Assembly (NCBI GenBank): GCA_052034005.1
Contig: JBPOJB010000013.1
Coordinates: forward strand, 1 to 64,000
Length of the DNA stretch: 64,000 nt
Direction of reading: 5' to 3'
From: JAAYDI01 sp052034005
Lineage (GTDB): Bacteria; Planctomycetota; Planctomycetia; Pirellulales; Pirellulaceae
Shown here: in pieces, positions 53,910 to 62,830 of the stretch
Position numbering within the stretch: the first letter of the stretch is position 1
How the letters are laid out: each line of letters opens with the position of its first letter
Notes under the pieces: model-generated
What the model saw: only the letters and a program-made list of their open reading frames with translations
Databases searched by the model: none
Told to the model about the DNA's origin: nothing
Program-made: the position numbers and the translations under genes

Positions 53910-55205
53910 GTGATCCGGAATCTCGTATTGTGGACGGCCGTTTGTGTGTGTGGCGTCGCGTGGGCGGAGGGTCGCGCCGCGTCGCTCGAAGTAGGGGTTG
54001 GGAAAGCCGTGATTACTCCTGACCCGCTCCTGCCCGTGTCGGGCGGGCTGGGGCCGACGCAGCCGGTGAAAGAGAAACGCGGTGAGCTGACGGCGCGGGC
54101 ATTAGTTCTGCAACAGGGCGATGTCCGGGTGGCGTTTGTCAGTCTGGATCTGCTGGGCTTTCCGTCGGTGCTTTGCGATCGTGTGCGTGCGGCCGCGCCG
54201 CGGATCGCCGGCGAGAACGTCCTGATTGGCGTCACCCACACGCACAGCGCTCCGGACTGCTATGCTTTCCCGGACGGCCGGGGCGGGCACACGGGCGATC
54301 TGGCATATATCGACAGTGTCTGCCGCAAAGCAGCGGACGCTCTGAACGAGGCCCTCGATCACATGCAGCCGGCCACGATCCGGATCGCCACGGGGGAGGT
54401 CCAGGGCCGGATCGCCTACAACTACTACGCGCCCGACCTGTACGATCGCCGCATGACGGTGCTGCAGGCTCTCACTGCGCAGGGTGATCCGATCGTCACG
54501 CTGGTCAACTTCGCCGTGCATCCGGAGGTGTTGGGCAGCGCCGCGGGGATCTTGAGCCCGGATCTGGTCGGTCCGTTGGTCGAACGCGTGGAGGCGCAAG
54601 AGGGCGGCATGGCCATGTTCATCAACGGGGCTCAGGGCGGGATGGTCACGGCCGACAATCGCCTGTTAGAGCAGCCCTCGGACCCGATCCGCGGCGTGTG
54701 GCGGGACAGCCGCACGTGGGACGAGTGTCTCCGGATCGGGCACCTGATGGCGGACGAAGCCCAGCGGATTATTCGCGACGCGCCCAGCCAGGCCGCGCCG
54801 GCGCTGTACTGCACGTCCAGCCTGGTCAAGCTCCCCGTGGATTCCGAAGTGCTGTGGGGCGCCGTCCGGTACTCGCCGCTCAAGTACCCGTTCAATGCCG
54901 ATCACACGGTGACGGTGCGCGTCAATCTGGTGAACGTCGGCACGGCGCAGATCTTGACCATCCCCGGCGAAGCGCTGCCGAACATCGGTTTCTTTCTGAA
55001 ACGGAAGATGCGTGGCGAACACAACATGCTGTTCGGACTGACCAACGACGCGCTCGGGTACATCTTGACCCAGGTGGACTTCGAGAGTTTTCCGCGCTAC
55101 AGCTACATTTCGCGGACCAGCCTGGGGGAGATGACGGGCGAGATCCTGATCCGGGAATGGCTGGCGTTGATCGAGCGGTCCCCCCGGCCTGCTTCGCAGG
55201 AATGA
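53910..55205 (+). CDS. Secreted neutral/alkaline ceramidase-like hydrolase
   Basis: 431 aa. GTG 53910 with GGGGGAG 8 bases upstream gives a short signal peptide (LVLWTAVCVCGVAWAEG). The mature protein begins ASLEVGVGKAVITPDPLLPVSG, the typical opening of the neutral/alkaline non-lysosomal ceramidase N-terminal domain. Zinc motif GVTHTHSAPDCY; second His in VNFAVHPEVLG; INGAQGGMVTADN and IPGEALPNIG follow. The C-terminal immunoglobulin-like domain of true ceramidases is missing, as in many planctomycete members. The substrate need not be ceramide. Followed 68 bases later by the second UroD-like gene. Confidence 0.82.
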   Translation: MIRNLVLWTAVCVCGVAWAEGRAASLEVGVGKAVITPDPLLPVSGGLGPTQPVKEKRGELTARALVLQQGDVRVAFVSLDLLGFPSVLCDRVRAAAPRIAGENVLIGVTHTHSAPDCYAFPDGRGGHTGDLAYIDSVCRKAADALNEALDHMQPATIRIATGEVQGRIAYNYYAPDLYDRRMTVLQALTAQGDPIVTLVNFAVHPEVLGSAAGILSPDLVGPLVERVEAQEGGMAMFINGAQGGMVTADNRLLEQPSDPIRGVWRDSRTWDECLRIGHLMADEAQRIIRDAPSQAAPALYCTSSLVKLPVDSEVLWGAVRYSPLKYPFNADHTVTVRVNLVNVGTAQILTIPGEALPNIGFFLKRKMRGEHNMLFGLTNDALGYILTQVDFESFPRYSYISRTSLGEMTGEILIREWLALIERSPRPASQE

Positions 55206-55273
55206 GGCGGACTGCGGGGGATGAAAGCCTTGTCCGATTTGAGCGACGTCGTGGACGGCGGAGGGACGGTGAC

Positions 55274-56455
55274 ATGGATTCTCGAGCGCGGGTGCGCGCG
55301 GCGATGCGGCGTGAACCGGTGGACCGGATCCCGGTCATGTGCCAGTTGTCGGTGGGGCATTACCTGCTCAACACGTCCATTGCACCGGTCGAGCTGTGGT
55401 TCACGAGCGAAGGGTTTGCTGAAGCGCTGGTGATGCTGCAGCAGCGCTACCGGTTCGACGGCATTCTGATCAACCTGCTGGGTACCGATCCGCATTGGCG
55501 GCGGGACGTGGCCCGGATTGAGACCGCGGCGAACGGCAGCCAGACCGTCTATTTTCGCAACGGCGACACGGCGCACTGTCCGGCCGACGACAACGCACAC
55601 CACTTCCCGGCGCACGGGCGGCGTTGCCCGACGCTGGAGGAGGTCGATCCGGACAGGATCTACTACGATGATCCGCACGGCGTGGGCGGGCTGAAGTACC
55701 CGTTCTACTTCGGACTGGAGCCCTACGAGGCGGTGCGCGACGATTACTGGCCGGACTATCTGTTCCGCACGATCGACCTGGTTCTGGCGCGGGTGGCCGG
55801 CGCGGTATCGGTGCACAGCGAAGTGTTCTCGCCGTGGACGCAGTTGATGGAACTCTTCGGATATGAGCAGGCGCTGCTGTACATGCTCGACGATCCCGCC
55901 AAGATCCACGCGATCCTGCAGGCTTATTCGCGAGGCACGATCGATCTGGCCCGGCGCCAAGTGCGCCGCGGGGTCGATGCGGTGCTGATCTCGTCCGCGT
56001 TCGCCGGCGGCGGATTCATCTCGCCCGCCCAGTACGAGCAGTTCGTGCTGCCGTACGAGCGGCAGGTGGTCGAGGCCGTCCACCACGAGGGTGCGATCGT
56101 CTACACGCACACCTGCGGCAAGATCGGGGATCGGCTGGAGCTGATGGTCGCCACCGGCCTGGACGGGATCGACACGCTGGATCCGCCGCCTCTGGGCACG
56201 GTGGACCTGGCCGACGCGAAGCAGCGCGTCGGTGACCGGATCTTCTTCAAGGGGAACCTCGACCCGGTCCACACGCTGCTCAGCAAGACGCGCGACCAGG
56301 TGCGGCGCGACGCGTGGGAGCGGCTGCGCGTGGGGAGCGTGGGCAGCGGCTATATCCTGTCCAGCGCCTGTTCGGTATCCCCGCGCGTACCGCCCGAGAA
56401 CTTGACCGTGTTGGCCGAGGTGGCCGAAGAGTTCGGCACACCCGGCAGGGGATGA
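55274..56455 (+). CDS. UroD-superfamily protein with full zinc-methyltransferase ligand set
   Basis: 393 aa. Start ATG 55274 (MDSRARVRAAMRREPVDRIPV) with GGAGGGA upstream. UroD fold; zinc-site residues His279-x-Cys281 (YTHTCGKIGDRLE) and Cys366 (LSSACSVSPRVPPENL) match the MtaA-type His-x-Cys...Cys pattern. It should transfer a methyl group between a corrinoid and a thiol or remove one from a substrate. No corrinoid protein or reductive activase is near. Behind the ceramidase-like gene in the same direction; convergent with the LptF/G permease 13 bases away. Confidence 0.8.
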   Translation: MDSRARVRAAMRREPVDRIPVMCQLSVGHYLLNTSIAPVELWFTSEGFAEALVMLQQRYRFDGILINLLGTDPHWRRDVARIETAANGSQTVYFRNGDTAHCPADDNAHHFPAHGRRCPTLEEVDPDRIYYDDPHGVGGLKYPFYFGLEPYEAVRDDYWPDYLFRTIDLVLARVAGAVSVHSEVFSPWTQLMELFGYEQALLYMLDDPAKIHAILQAYSRGTIDLARRQVRRGVDAVLISSAFAGGGFISPAQYEQFVLPYERQVVEAVHHEGAIVYTHTCGKIGDRLELMVATGLDGIDTLDPPPLGTVDLADAKQRVGDRIFFKGNLDPVHTLLSKTRDQVRRDAWERLRVGSVGSGYILSSACSVSPRVPPENLTVLAEVAEEFGTPGRG

Positions 56456-56468
56456 TCCGTGGGATCGG

Positions 56469-57605
56469 CTATTCCCACCGCCGCAGCGCGCCGACACGCG
56501 CGATGGGGACGAAGATGAGCATCGGGAGCCAGGCGGCCAGCGCGGGGCTGACCAGGATCGTATTGCCCAACGCCTGGCAGGCCAGCACGACCACGAAGAA
56601 GACGGCCATCAGCAACAGGCATTGCCCGGCTGCGACGAAGATGTTCCGTTTGCTGCGCGCCAGGACCAGCGGCAGGCCCAGGAACAAGAGGGTCACATCG
56701 AGTACCGGTTGGACGAAACGGCGGTGTAGTGTGACGCGCGTATCGGCTCCATAATCCAGGCTCGGATTGCGCAGCAGTTCGATCAGCTCCGGGGTGGACG
56801 AATACTGGCACCAGAGGGCGTCGGCCGCCAGCAGATCGAATGTGATCTGGGTTGCCACGAAGCATTCGTCGGGCTTCAGCCAGGCGTGGTCTTGCGGGCT
56901 GTAGATCACCGGTTGACCGTCCTGGTCGGCCGACGCGATCTCGGCCAGGTTCGCCGGTTGCGTGACGCCCCTGAGCAAATACCCGCCGGCGTGCTGGTCG
57001 GTCGCGCTGTGATACACGGCTTCCCGGGCAACCAGTTGCCGGCCGAACTGAGCCAGGGAGGGGGGCAAGCGGAACGTCGGCTGTTGGATCTCCTGGCGGG
57101 CCGCCACCGTGGCCTTGCCCGTGATCAGGATCAAGGTCCGGTTGTCGCGGCGCGGCGTGAGTCGCCGGGCGCTCTCGCCCAGCCAGTCCTGCGCGTTGCG
57201 AGTCAGCTTGTCCCGTACACGAGGCAGGCCGACTTCGCGGTTGGCGACGGCCAGCAGCGCGACCACCACCGTGGCGGCCACCAGGGGCCGCACGATCCGG
57301 GCTTTCGAGATGCCGGCGGCCATGACCGCTGTCAGTTCGTTCGTGCGTTGGAACCAGGTGATCGTGAAGATGGCGGCGATCAGTGCCAACAGGCCACTGA
57401 TGCGGTCGAAAAAAGACAGAACACGCGCGCCATAATAGCCGCACAACACCTGGACCAGACTCCCCTCGCGCTCCGCATAGGCAATGAACTCCTCCAGGTT
57501 CCCGAACATGTCGATGATGATGAACAGGCCGGTGAGGCTTAGAAAACTGACCACCAGCACCCGGACGAACGTGCGGAGCAGGTAGCGGTCGAAGAGCGTC
57601 GTCAT
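56469..57605 (-). CDS. LptF/LptG-family permease
   Basis: 378 aa. Membrane part of the LptB2FG transporter that extracts lipopolysaccharide from the inner membrane. Opening FDRYLLRTFVRVLVVSFLSLTGLFIIID and coupling region WFQRTNELTAVMAAGISKARIVRPL are typical. Six membrane segments in 3+3 arrangement flank a periplasmic beta domain (about 135-270). Only one of the F/G pair is here; which one cannot be told. It implies an LPS-type outer membrane. Confidence 0.85.
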   Translation of the reverse strand: MTTLFDRYLLRTFVRVLVVSFLSLTGLFIIIDMFGNLEEFIAYAEREGSLVQVLCGYYGARVLSFFDRISGLLALIAAIFTITWFQRTNELTAVMAAGISKARIVRPLVAATVVVALLAVANREVGLPRVRDKLTRNAQDWLGESARRLTPRRDNRTLILITGKATVAARQEIQQPTFRLPPSLAQFGRQLVAREAVYHSATDQHAGGYLLRGVTQPANLAEIASADQDGQPVIYSPQDHAWLKPDECFVATQITFDLLAADALWCQYSSTPELIELLRNPSLDYGADTRVTLHRRFVQPVLDVTLLFLGLPLVLARSKRNIFVAAGQCLLLMAVFFVVVLACQALGNTILVSPALAAWLPMLIFVPIARVGALRRWE

Positions 57606-57908
57606 GGTGGAATTCCATTTCCCGGACCATCGGTCACCGGCCGGGCGGCGATGCGGCCGCCGTCACCTGCCGCGGATCGACGTGCGGCGCACGGGCAGTG
57701 CGCCCCGGCTCGCGCGGGCGCACGCGGGCCGTGTGTAAGGCCGGTACGATAAGTCGTTTCGCCAAACCCATCAAGACGACTGGCCGCCTGCGTGCGCCCG
57801 TGGGCGTGCTAGCTGTCTCTTGTCAGACGGCGATCGACATGTCACAACAGACACTGTCCGGCATGGGCCGTCAATCTGGGCAGGCGTGGTTATCCTGGGA
57901 GCGGCTGG
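57606..57908. other. Divergent gap between the permease and comF genes
   Basis: 303 bases. No gene seen. A TACGAT box (57745-57750) has no matching -35; nothing else can be named. Confidence 0.35.
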
Positions 57909-58712
57909 ATGCCCTCAGAGACTGTTCGCAGGTGGCTTGCCCAGCAGTATGGTGTGGTGGCAGGCCGGTTTCACGCGGGCCTCCGAGGTGCGTGGCATTC
58001 GGCAGGCAGTCTGCTGTTTCCGCCCGTGTGCGTGTTCTGCGGTGCCGGGCTGGCGCCCTCGGCGCCCTACCGGCCCGTGTTGTGTGGGGCGTGCCAAAGC
58101 CGGATCATCTGCCCGGGTCGATCGGCGTGTCGGCGTTGTGCCAGCACGCTTCCGCGTTTCTGGCCGGACGAGGGTGGCTGTCCACGCTGCCGGGGCCGAC
58201 GCTACCATTTTGTCCAATCGGTGGCGCTGGGTACCTATCGCGGGGAATTGCAGCAGGTCGTGTTGCAGATGAAGCGTCCGGCGTTTGAGCCGTTGGTCTG
58301 CGCGATGGGTGGGTACCTGGCAGACCTGGTGCGAGAGCGTTTGATCGTTTTGGGGGTGGACCTGATCGTACCGATACCCATGCACTGGTGGCGGCGTCTG
58401 CGTCGGGGTGCCTATCCGGCGCAGCTTCTGGCCACGACGGTGGGGCAGGCGGTGCGGCTGCCGGTCGCCACTGGGTTGCTCTGGTGTCGTCGCAAGGCCA
58501 AGAAACAAGGCACATTGGGGCCGGCGGACCGGTTTCGCAACGTGCGGGGCGTGTTTCGTGTTTCTTCGGGCTACGATATAACAGACGCCAACGTACTGAT
58601 CATCGACGACATCATGACGACTGGGGCGACTGCCAGTGAGGCGGCGCGCATCTTGCGTCGCGCCGGGGCACGTGCCGTGTACGTGGCCGTGGTGGCCCGT
58701 GGCGGCGGGTAA
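57909..58712 (+). CDS. comF: ComF-family phosphoribosyltransferase-like protein
   Basis: 267 aa. Four CxxC pairs in the N-terminal 95 residues (CVFC, CGAC, CRRC, CPRC) make the ComF double zinc finger. The C-terminal phosphoribosyltransferase domain has the PRPP loop VLIIDDIMTTGATA (about 230-243) and VDLIVPIPMHWWRRLRRGAYP (family motif). ComF is needed for DNA uptake in competent bacteria and is linked to a pilus in them. Here the pilus locus is far away on the map. Confidence 0.87.
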   Translation: MPSETVRRWLAQQYGVVAGRFHAGLRGAWHSAGSLLFPPVCVFCGAGLAPSAPYRPVLCGACQSRIICPGRSACRRCASTLPRFWPDEGGCPRCRGRRYHFVQSVALGTYRGELQQVVLQMKRPAFEPLVCAMGGYLADLVRERLIVLGVDLIVPIPMHWWRRLRRGAYPAQLLATTVGQAVRLPVATGLLWCRRKAKKQGTLGPADRFRNVRGVFRVSSGYDITDANVLIIDDIMTTGATASEAARILRRAGARAVYVAVVARGGG

Positions 58713-58755
58713 TGATGTCTTCGCCAGGCCGCGGTGGCGCGTGCAGCGTACGCCT

Positions 58756-59865
58756 ATGGATTTCACACGGGGACAGATCGGCCAGCCGGCGAAGCGCGGG
58801 ACCTGGTGGCCGTTCCGCCGGTCGCTGCTGCGCGGCCTGGGTGTGATCCTGCCGCCGCTGCTCACGCTCGTCGTGTTCATCTGGGCCTGGGCCACCGTGG
58901 ACAGCTACGTGCTTCAGCCCGTGGAGTCGGGCATGGCCCGCGTGATGGTCGTGTTCGCTCTGCGAGCCGAGGTCTTGGACGGCATCCCCGCTGATGCGAA
59001 CCCGTCGGATGTCCGAGTGTTCGATCGGACGGGACGCCGGGTTGCTCCTGAGGTGGTCATGGAACCGGCCGGTTCGGTGCAGGGGATTCTCCCGAGGTCG
59101 AAGGTGGAGCGGTGGCGCGTGGACTCGTTTCAATACGGCGATGTGGTGTACGTGCCGATGCCCGACCAGCGGTGGATGCCCGAGGACGTACTTGAATATG
59201 TCCAAGCACAGCCGGGCAACCCACTCGCGGCCTCGGCCTCCACGCGGGACGTGTACGAGCGCTACGTCCGCCTGCGGTACCTGCCGCGCTGGCGCACGAT
59301 CCCGGTGTTCCTGGCCGTGTTTGTCGCCCTGTTGTACCTGGTGGGCCGATTCCTGGCGGCCGGCGTCGGACGCATCTTCGTGGCCACAGTGGAAGGGCTG
59401 ATCAGCAGGCTGCCGGTGGTTCGCAACGTGTACTCGGCCGTCAAGCAGGTGACCGATTTCGTGCTGAGCGATCGTGAGTTCCAGTTCAATCGCGTCGTGG
59501 CCGTGCAGTATCCTCGCGAGGGGATCTGGTCGCTAGGATTCGTGACCGGCGAGAGTTTCCAGGACATCCGTGCTGCGGCAAACGAACCGGTGCTGGCCGT
59601 CTTGATGCCGACCTCTCCGATGCCTGCCACGGGGTTCGTCGTCACGGTGCGCAAGAGCGAGACGATCGACCTGAATATCACGCTGGATCAGGCGATCCAA
59701 TTCATCGTCAGCTGCGGCGTGGTCGCCCCGCCCTACCCGCATACGGGCGACGTGGGTGCCCAGCTGTCCGCCGCAATCGCCCGGCAGTTGCAGGAGCACG
59801 CCGCGCGTCCCGATTCCTCATCCTCCGCAGATTCACCCGATTCCCCCACAAGACCCGGACCATGA
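58756..59865 (+). CDS. DUF502-like membrane protein
   Basis: 369 aa. Start ATG 58756. Two membrane segments (SLLRGLGVILPPLLTLVVFIWAW near 25-45; IPVFLAVFVALLYLVGRFLA near 185-205). Conserved blocks include ISRLPVVRNVYSAVKQVTDFVL and FNRVVAVQYPREGIWSLGFVTG, then PTSPMPATGFVVTV, which are the signature of DUF502. Between the two helices is an insertion of about 120 residues not usual in the family. Function unknown. Stop overlaps the hemC start (ATGA). Confidence 0.8.
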   Translation: MDFTRGQIGQPAKRGTWWPFRRSLLRGLGVILPPLLTLVVFIWAWATVDSYVLQPVESGMARVMVVFALRAEVLDGIPADANPSDVRVFDRTGRRVAPEVVMEPAGSVQGILPRSKVERWRVDSFQYGDVVYVPMPDQRWMPEDVLEYVQAQPGNPLAASASTRDVYERYVRLRYLPRWRTIPVFLAVFVALLYLVGRFLAAGVGRIFVATVEGLISRLPVVRNVYSAVKQVTDFVLSDREFQFNRVVAVQYPREGIWSLGFVTGESFQDIRAAANEPVLAVLMPTSPMPATGFVVTVRKSETIDLNITLDQAIQFIVSCGVVAPPYPHTGDVGAQLSAAIARQLQEHAARPDSSSSADSPDSPTRPGP

Positions 59866-60782
59866 CTCGTGCCCACACGTTGAGACTTGGAACCCGCGCT
59901 AGTGCACTCGCACGCTGGCAGGCGATGTGGGTATCCGCCGCGTTGCAGCGACGGGGCGTGTTGGTCGAATTGGTCCCGATCACGACGCAGGGAGATGTGC
60001 GGAGCGGTCCGATCGGCACGTTCGGCGCACAGGGGGTCTTCACCAAGGAGATTCAACGCGCGTTGCTCGACGACCAGATTGATCTGGCCGTCCACAGCAT
60101 GAAGGACCTGCCCACCGAGCCGGTGGCGGGGTTGGCCATCGCGGCCGTGCCGCCGCGCGCCGCAGCGGGGGACGTCCTCGTGTCGAGCGGGGCGGTGCCG
60201 TTTGATTCGCTCAGCCCCGGCGCACGTGTCGGGACGGGCAGCATGCGCCGGCGGGCCCAGTTGCTGCATGTCCGGCCGGACTTGTGCCTGCTGGATATCC
60301 GCGGCAATGTGGACACGCGGCTACGCCATCTGGACGAAGGCCGCTACGACGCGATCGTGCTGGCCGAGGCCGGCCTGACGCGCTTGGGGCTTGCGCATCG
60401 CATCACCCAGGTATTGAGCTTCGAATGGATGCTGCCCGCGGTCGGGCAAGGGGCTTTGGCGCTGGAGACGCGCGCCGACGACCGGCAGACGCGGGACCTG
60501 GTCAGCCCGTTGGACGACCCGGACGCGCGCGCGGCGACCACCGCGGAGCGCGCGGTGCTCGCGGCGCTGCATGGCGGCTGCTTGGCGCCGGTCGGGGCGT
60601 GGGGGCGCGTCGAGGCAGGCACTCTCTTGCTCCGCGCAGCCGTCCTGAACCCCCAGGGCACCCAGCGCCTGGTGGCCGAGGTCGCCGGTCGCCCGCACGA
60701 TGCTCTGGACGTAGGGCGGCATGTGGCTCAGCAACTGCTCGACCAGGGCGCCGCCGCGCTGATCGCCCAATCCAGGGCCTGA
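59862..60782 (+). CDS. hemC: Porphobilinogen deaminase (hydroxymethylbilane synthase)
   Basis: 306 aa. Joins four porphobilinogen units to hydroxymethylbilane for haem and cobalamin. LRLGTRASALARWQA (N-terminal substrate-binding residues), FTKEIQRALLDDQIDLAVHSMKDLPTE (catalytic Asp), VGTGSMRRRAQLLHVRPDL, IRGNVDTRLRHLDEG, and the cofactor-bearing Cys240 in HGGCLAPVGA. Usual length. Co-translated with the DUF502-like gene. Confidence 0.95.
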   Translation: MTRAHTLRLGTRASALARWQAMWVSAALQRRGVLVELVPITTQGDVRSGPIGTFGAQGVFTKEIQRALLDDQIDLAVHSMKDLPTEPVAGLAIAAVPPRAAAGDVLVSSGAVPFDSLSPGARVGTGSMRRRAQLLHVRPDLCLLDIRGNVDTRLRHLDEGRYDAIVLAEAGLTRLGLAHRITQVLSFEWMLPAVGQGALALETRADDRQTRDLVSPLDDPDARAATTAERAVLAALHGGCLAPVGAWGRVEAGTLLLRAAVLNPQGTQRLVAEVAGRPHDALDVGRHVAQQLLDQGAAALIAQSRA

Positions 60783-60785
60783 ATG

Positions 60786-60914
60786 GACCGTGCGCGAGTC
60801 GTCATTCTCATCCATGATGGCCGAATCGCGCACGGTCATGTGGGCCGCGCACGGTCCTGTAGGCCGCGCCCGGCCATGCCCGGTCCGGCCAGGGCTGCCG
60901 ATAGCAATCGGCAG
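60786..60914 (+). terminator. Paired hairpins between hemC and flgF
   Basis: First stem: 12 perfect base pairs (60786-60797 with 60826-60837) around a 28-base loop. Second stem: 8 base pairs CTGCCGAT-AGCA-ATCGGCAG (60895-60914). Neither has a T-rich tail, so factor-dependent termination or RNA protection are alternatives. The 340-base gap 60783-61122 otherwise contains the flgF promoter. Confidence 0.4.
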
Positions 60915-61047
60915 ATTCTGCGGCCCGCCGATGCGGCCTGGGCGGTGGGCATGTGCCGCGGCGACTGCCTGTCGTCATCCCGATCTGTAAGCGGCGTCAC
61001 GACTTGTGCCTGCCAACGGGTCCTGCCGCCTGGTGTTCCACACGGAT

Positions 61048-61063
61048 TGGCCCGGACATTGCA
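61048..61063 (+). promoter_or_regulatory. Sigma-54 promoter of the flgFGA operon
   Basis: TTGGCCCGGACATTGCA: TGGC-x-CG then four bases then TTGCA, with GG at 61049-61050 and GC at 61061-61062 exactly 10 apart. Only one base of the core consensus TGGCACG-N4-TTGCW differs. Expected start is near 61074, 49 bases before flgF. Sigma-54 control of rod and hook genes is established in several bacterial groups and would require a flagellar enhancer-binding activator encoded elsewhere. Confidence 0.7.
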
Positions 61064-61122
61064 TGGTGTACCTACGGATGCGTGCGTCGGGGGGCGGGCA
61101 TGGTTTTCGGGCGAGCAAGGCA

Positions 61123-61875
61123 ATGGACTACGGACTCTACGTGTCAGCTGCCGGCGCGGACACGCAATCGCGACGCATGGAAGTGCTGTCGCACAACATG
61201 GCCAACGTGGACACACCGGGCTTCAAGGAAGAACTGGCGGTGATCGAAGCGCGCCACAGTCGCGCCGTACGGGACGGTCTGGACCTGCCCGGCCAAGGCG
61301 GCATCAACGATTTGGGGAGCGGTGTCTCGCTGGCCGCGACGGTCACCAATTTCTCCGAGGGGCTGCTCAAGCAGACCCAGGGGAAATGGGACATGGCGAT
61401 CCACGGAGAGGGGTTCTTCGTCGTGGACAACGACGGTGAGCAGTTGCTGACCCGGGCCGGCAACTTCCAGGTCAACGCGGAGGGGCTGCTGATGACGCCA
61501 CAGGGCTATCGCGTCCTGTCGGAGGCTGGCACGCCCATCCAGATCGACCCTGCAGTGCATTCGGTGCTGCACCAGGACGGGTTCCTCGAGCACAGTGGCG
61601 GCGGCGAGTATCTGGCGTTGAAGAAGCCGCAGTCGCTGGGAGACCTTGTCCGGGTCGGCGAGAACCTGTTCCGATCGCTCGCCCCTTTGGAGGACGTGGC
61701 GCCGCCTGAGCGGCGGGTGGCATCGGGGTTCCTGGAGATGTCGGACGTCCGCCCCACCCGGGTGATGATGGAGCTGATCGAAACGTCCCGCATGTACGAA
61801 ACCAATGTCCGCATGATCCAGAACCATGATCAAACGACCGGCTCGCTGATCAGCCGCGTCCTGCGCGTGCGGTAA
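61123..61875 (+). CDS. flgF: Flagellar basal-body rod protein (FlgF)
   Basis: 250 aa. Proximal rod protein exported by the flagellar type III system. The start MDYGLYVSAAGADTQSRRMEVLSHNMANVDTPGFKEE shows the conserved N-terminal helix with the SxNxANxxTxGFK motif. Body has WDMAIHGEGFFVVDN and LTRAGNFQVNAEGLL; the C-terminal helix is SRMYETNVRMIQNHDQTTG. Which of FlgF or FlgG it is rests on order and on the next gene being a better FlgG. Confidence 0.87.
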   Translation: MDYGLYVSAAGADTQSRRMEVLSHNMANVDTPGFKEELAVIEARHSRAVRDGLDLPGQGGINDLGSGVSLAATVTNFSEGLLKQTQGKWDMAIHGEGFFVVDNDGEQLLTRAGNFQVNAEGLLMTPQGYRVLSEAGTPIQIDPAVHSVLHQDGFLEHSGGGEYLALKKPQSLGDLVRVGENLFRSLAPLEDVAPPERRVASGFLEMSDVRPTRVMMELIETSRMYETNVRMIQNHDQTTGSLISRVLRVR

Positions 61876-61899
61876 ATCGGGTGAACGAGGAGCAAGTGC

Positions 61900-62706
61900 A
61901 TGAGTGTCCAGACGTTGTACACTGCGGCCACCGGCATGGAGGCCATGGAGACCAAGCTCGATGTGATCGCCAACAACCTGGCGAACATCAACACGACGGG
62001 TTTCAAGAAGGGGCGTGCCAACTTCGAAGACCTGTTCTACTACAACGAGGTGCTGCCAGGCGCCGAGGACCGGTCGGGCGGCCTCACGGCCACCGGCACG
62101 GCGATCGGTCTGGGGACCAGCGTATCGAGCATTCAGACCGATTTCCGCCAAGGTGCGTTCCTCGAGACGGGCAACCCGCTGGACGTGGCGATCGTCGGCG
62201 AAGGGTTCTTTCAGGTTCAGGATACGGATGGGACCTTGGTCTACACGCGGGCGGGCAACTTCAGCATCAACGCGAACGGCCAACTCGTGCTGGGCTCCGC
62301 ATCTGTCGGGCGGCTGGTGCAGGGGGGCGACATCACATTCCCGGAAGGCGCGATGGACCTGTCCATCTCGGCCGATGGCAAGGTCCAATACCGGATCTCC
62401 GGGGACACGAATCCGCAGGACGCCGGCCAGCTCGAATTGGCCACCTTCATCAACAAGGAGGGGCTGGAGAAGCTCGGCGAGAACCTGTTTCGCGAATCCT
62501 ATTCGTCGGGCTCGCCGCAGACGAGCACGCCGGGCGTGGACGGCGCGGGTTTCGTGCGATCGACGTTCCTGGAAGCTGCGAACGTGAACCCGGTCACCGA
62601 GCTGATCGATCTGATTACGACGCAGCGGTCGTTCGAGTTGAATTCGCAGGTCGTGCAAGCGGGTGATCAGATACTGCAGCTGGTCGCCAACCTGCGGCGT
62701 TACTAA
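61900..62706 (+). CDS. flgG: Flagellar basal-body rod protein FlgG
   Basis: 268 aa, usual FlgG length. Distal rod subunit. VQTLYTAATGMEAMETKLDVIANNLANINTTGFKKGRANFEDLFYY is the textbook FlgG N-terminus. GLGTSVSSIQTDFRQGAFLETGNPLDVAIVGEGFFQVQ and the C-terminal EAANVNPVTELIDLITTQRSFELNSQV follow. Ribosome site GAGGAG 7 bases upstream. Same transcript as flgF. Confidence 0.95.
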   Translation: MSVQTLYTAATGMEAMETKLDVIANNLANINTTGFKKGRANFEDLFYYNEVLPGAEDRSGGLTATGTAIGLGTSVSSIQTDFRQGAFLETGNPLDVAIVGEGFFQVQDTDGTLVYTRAGNFSINANGQLVLGSASVGRLVQGGDITFPEGAMDLSISADGKVQYRISGDTNPQDAGQLELATFINKEGLEKLGENLFRESYSSGSPQTSTPGVDGAGFVRSTFLEAANVNPVTELIDLITTQRSFELNSQVVQAGDQILQLVANLRRY

Positions 62707-62830
62707 AGGGCTGTCAAGGATGCGACGATCGGTGCCGTGGCCCTTCGTTCCGCAACGGGCCGTACCATGGCGGGCTGGCGGCCGGCACTGGCTGTCTCAC
62801 GGAGTCTCATCAGGGACGAGGAGTGCGCCG

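Noticed and set aside
60898..60905. Sigma-28 -10 box (GCCGATAG) before flgF
   Set aside because: No TAAA-type -35 at the right distance, and the bases are part of a perfect hairpin.
60783..61439. Separate gene overlapping the flgF start
   Set aside because: Reading frame has no ribosome site and unlikely composition, and runs through the flgF coding region in a different frame.
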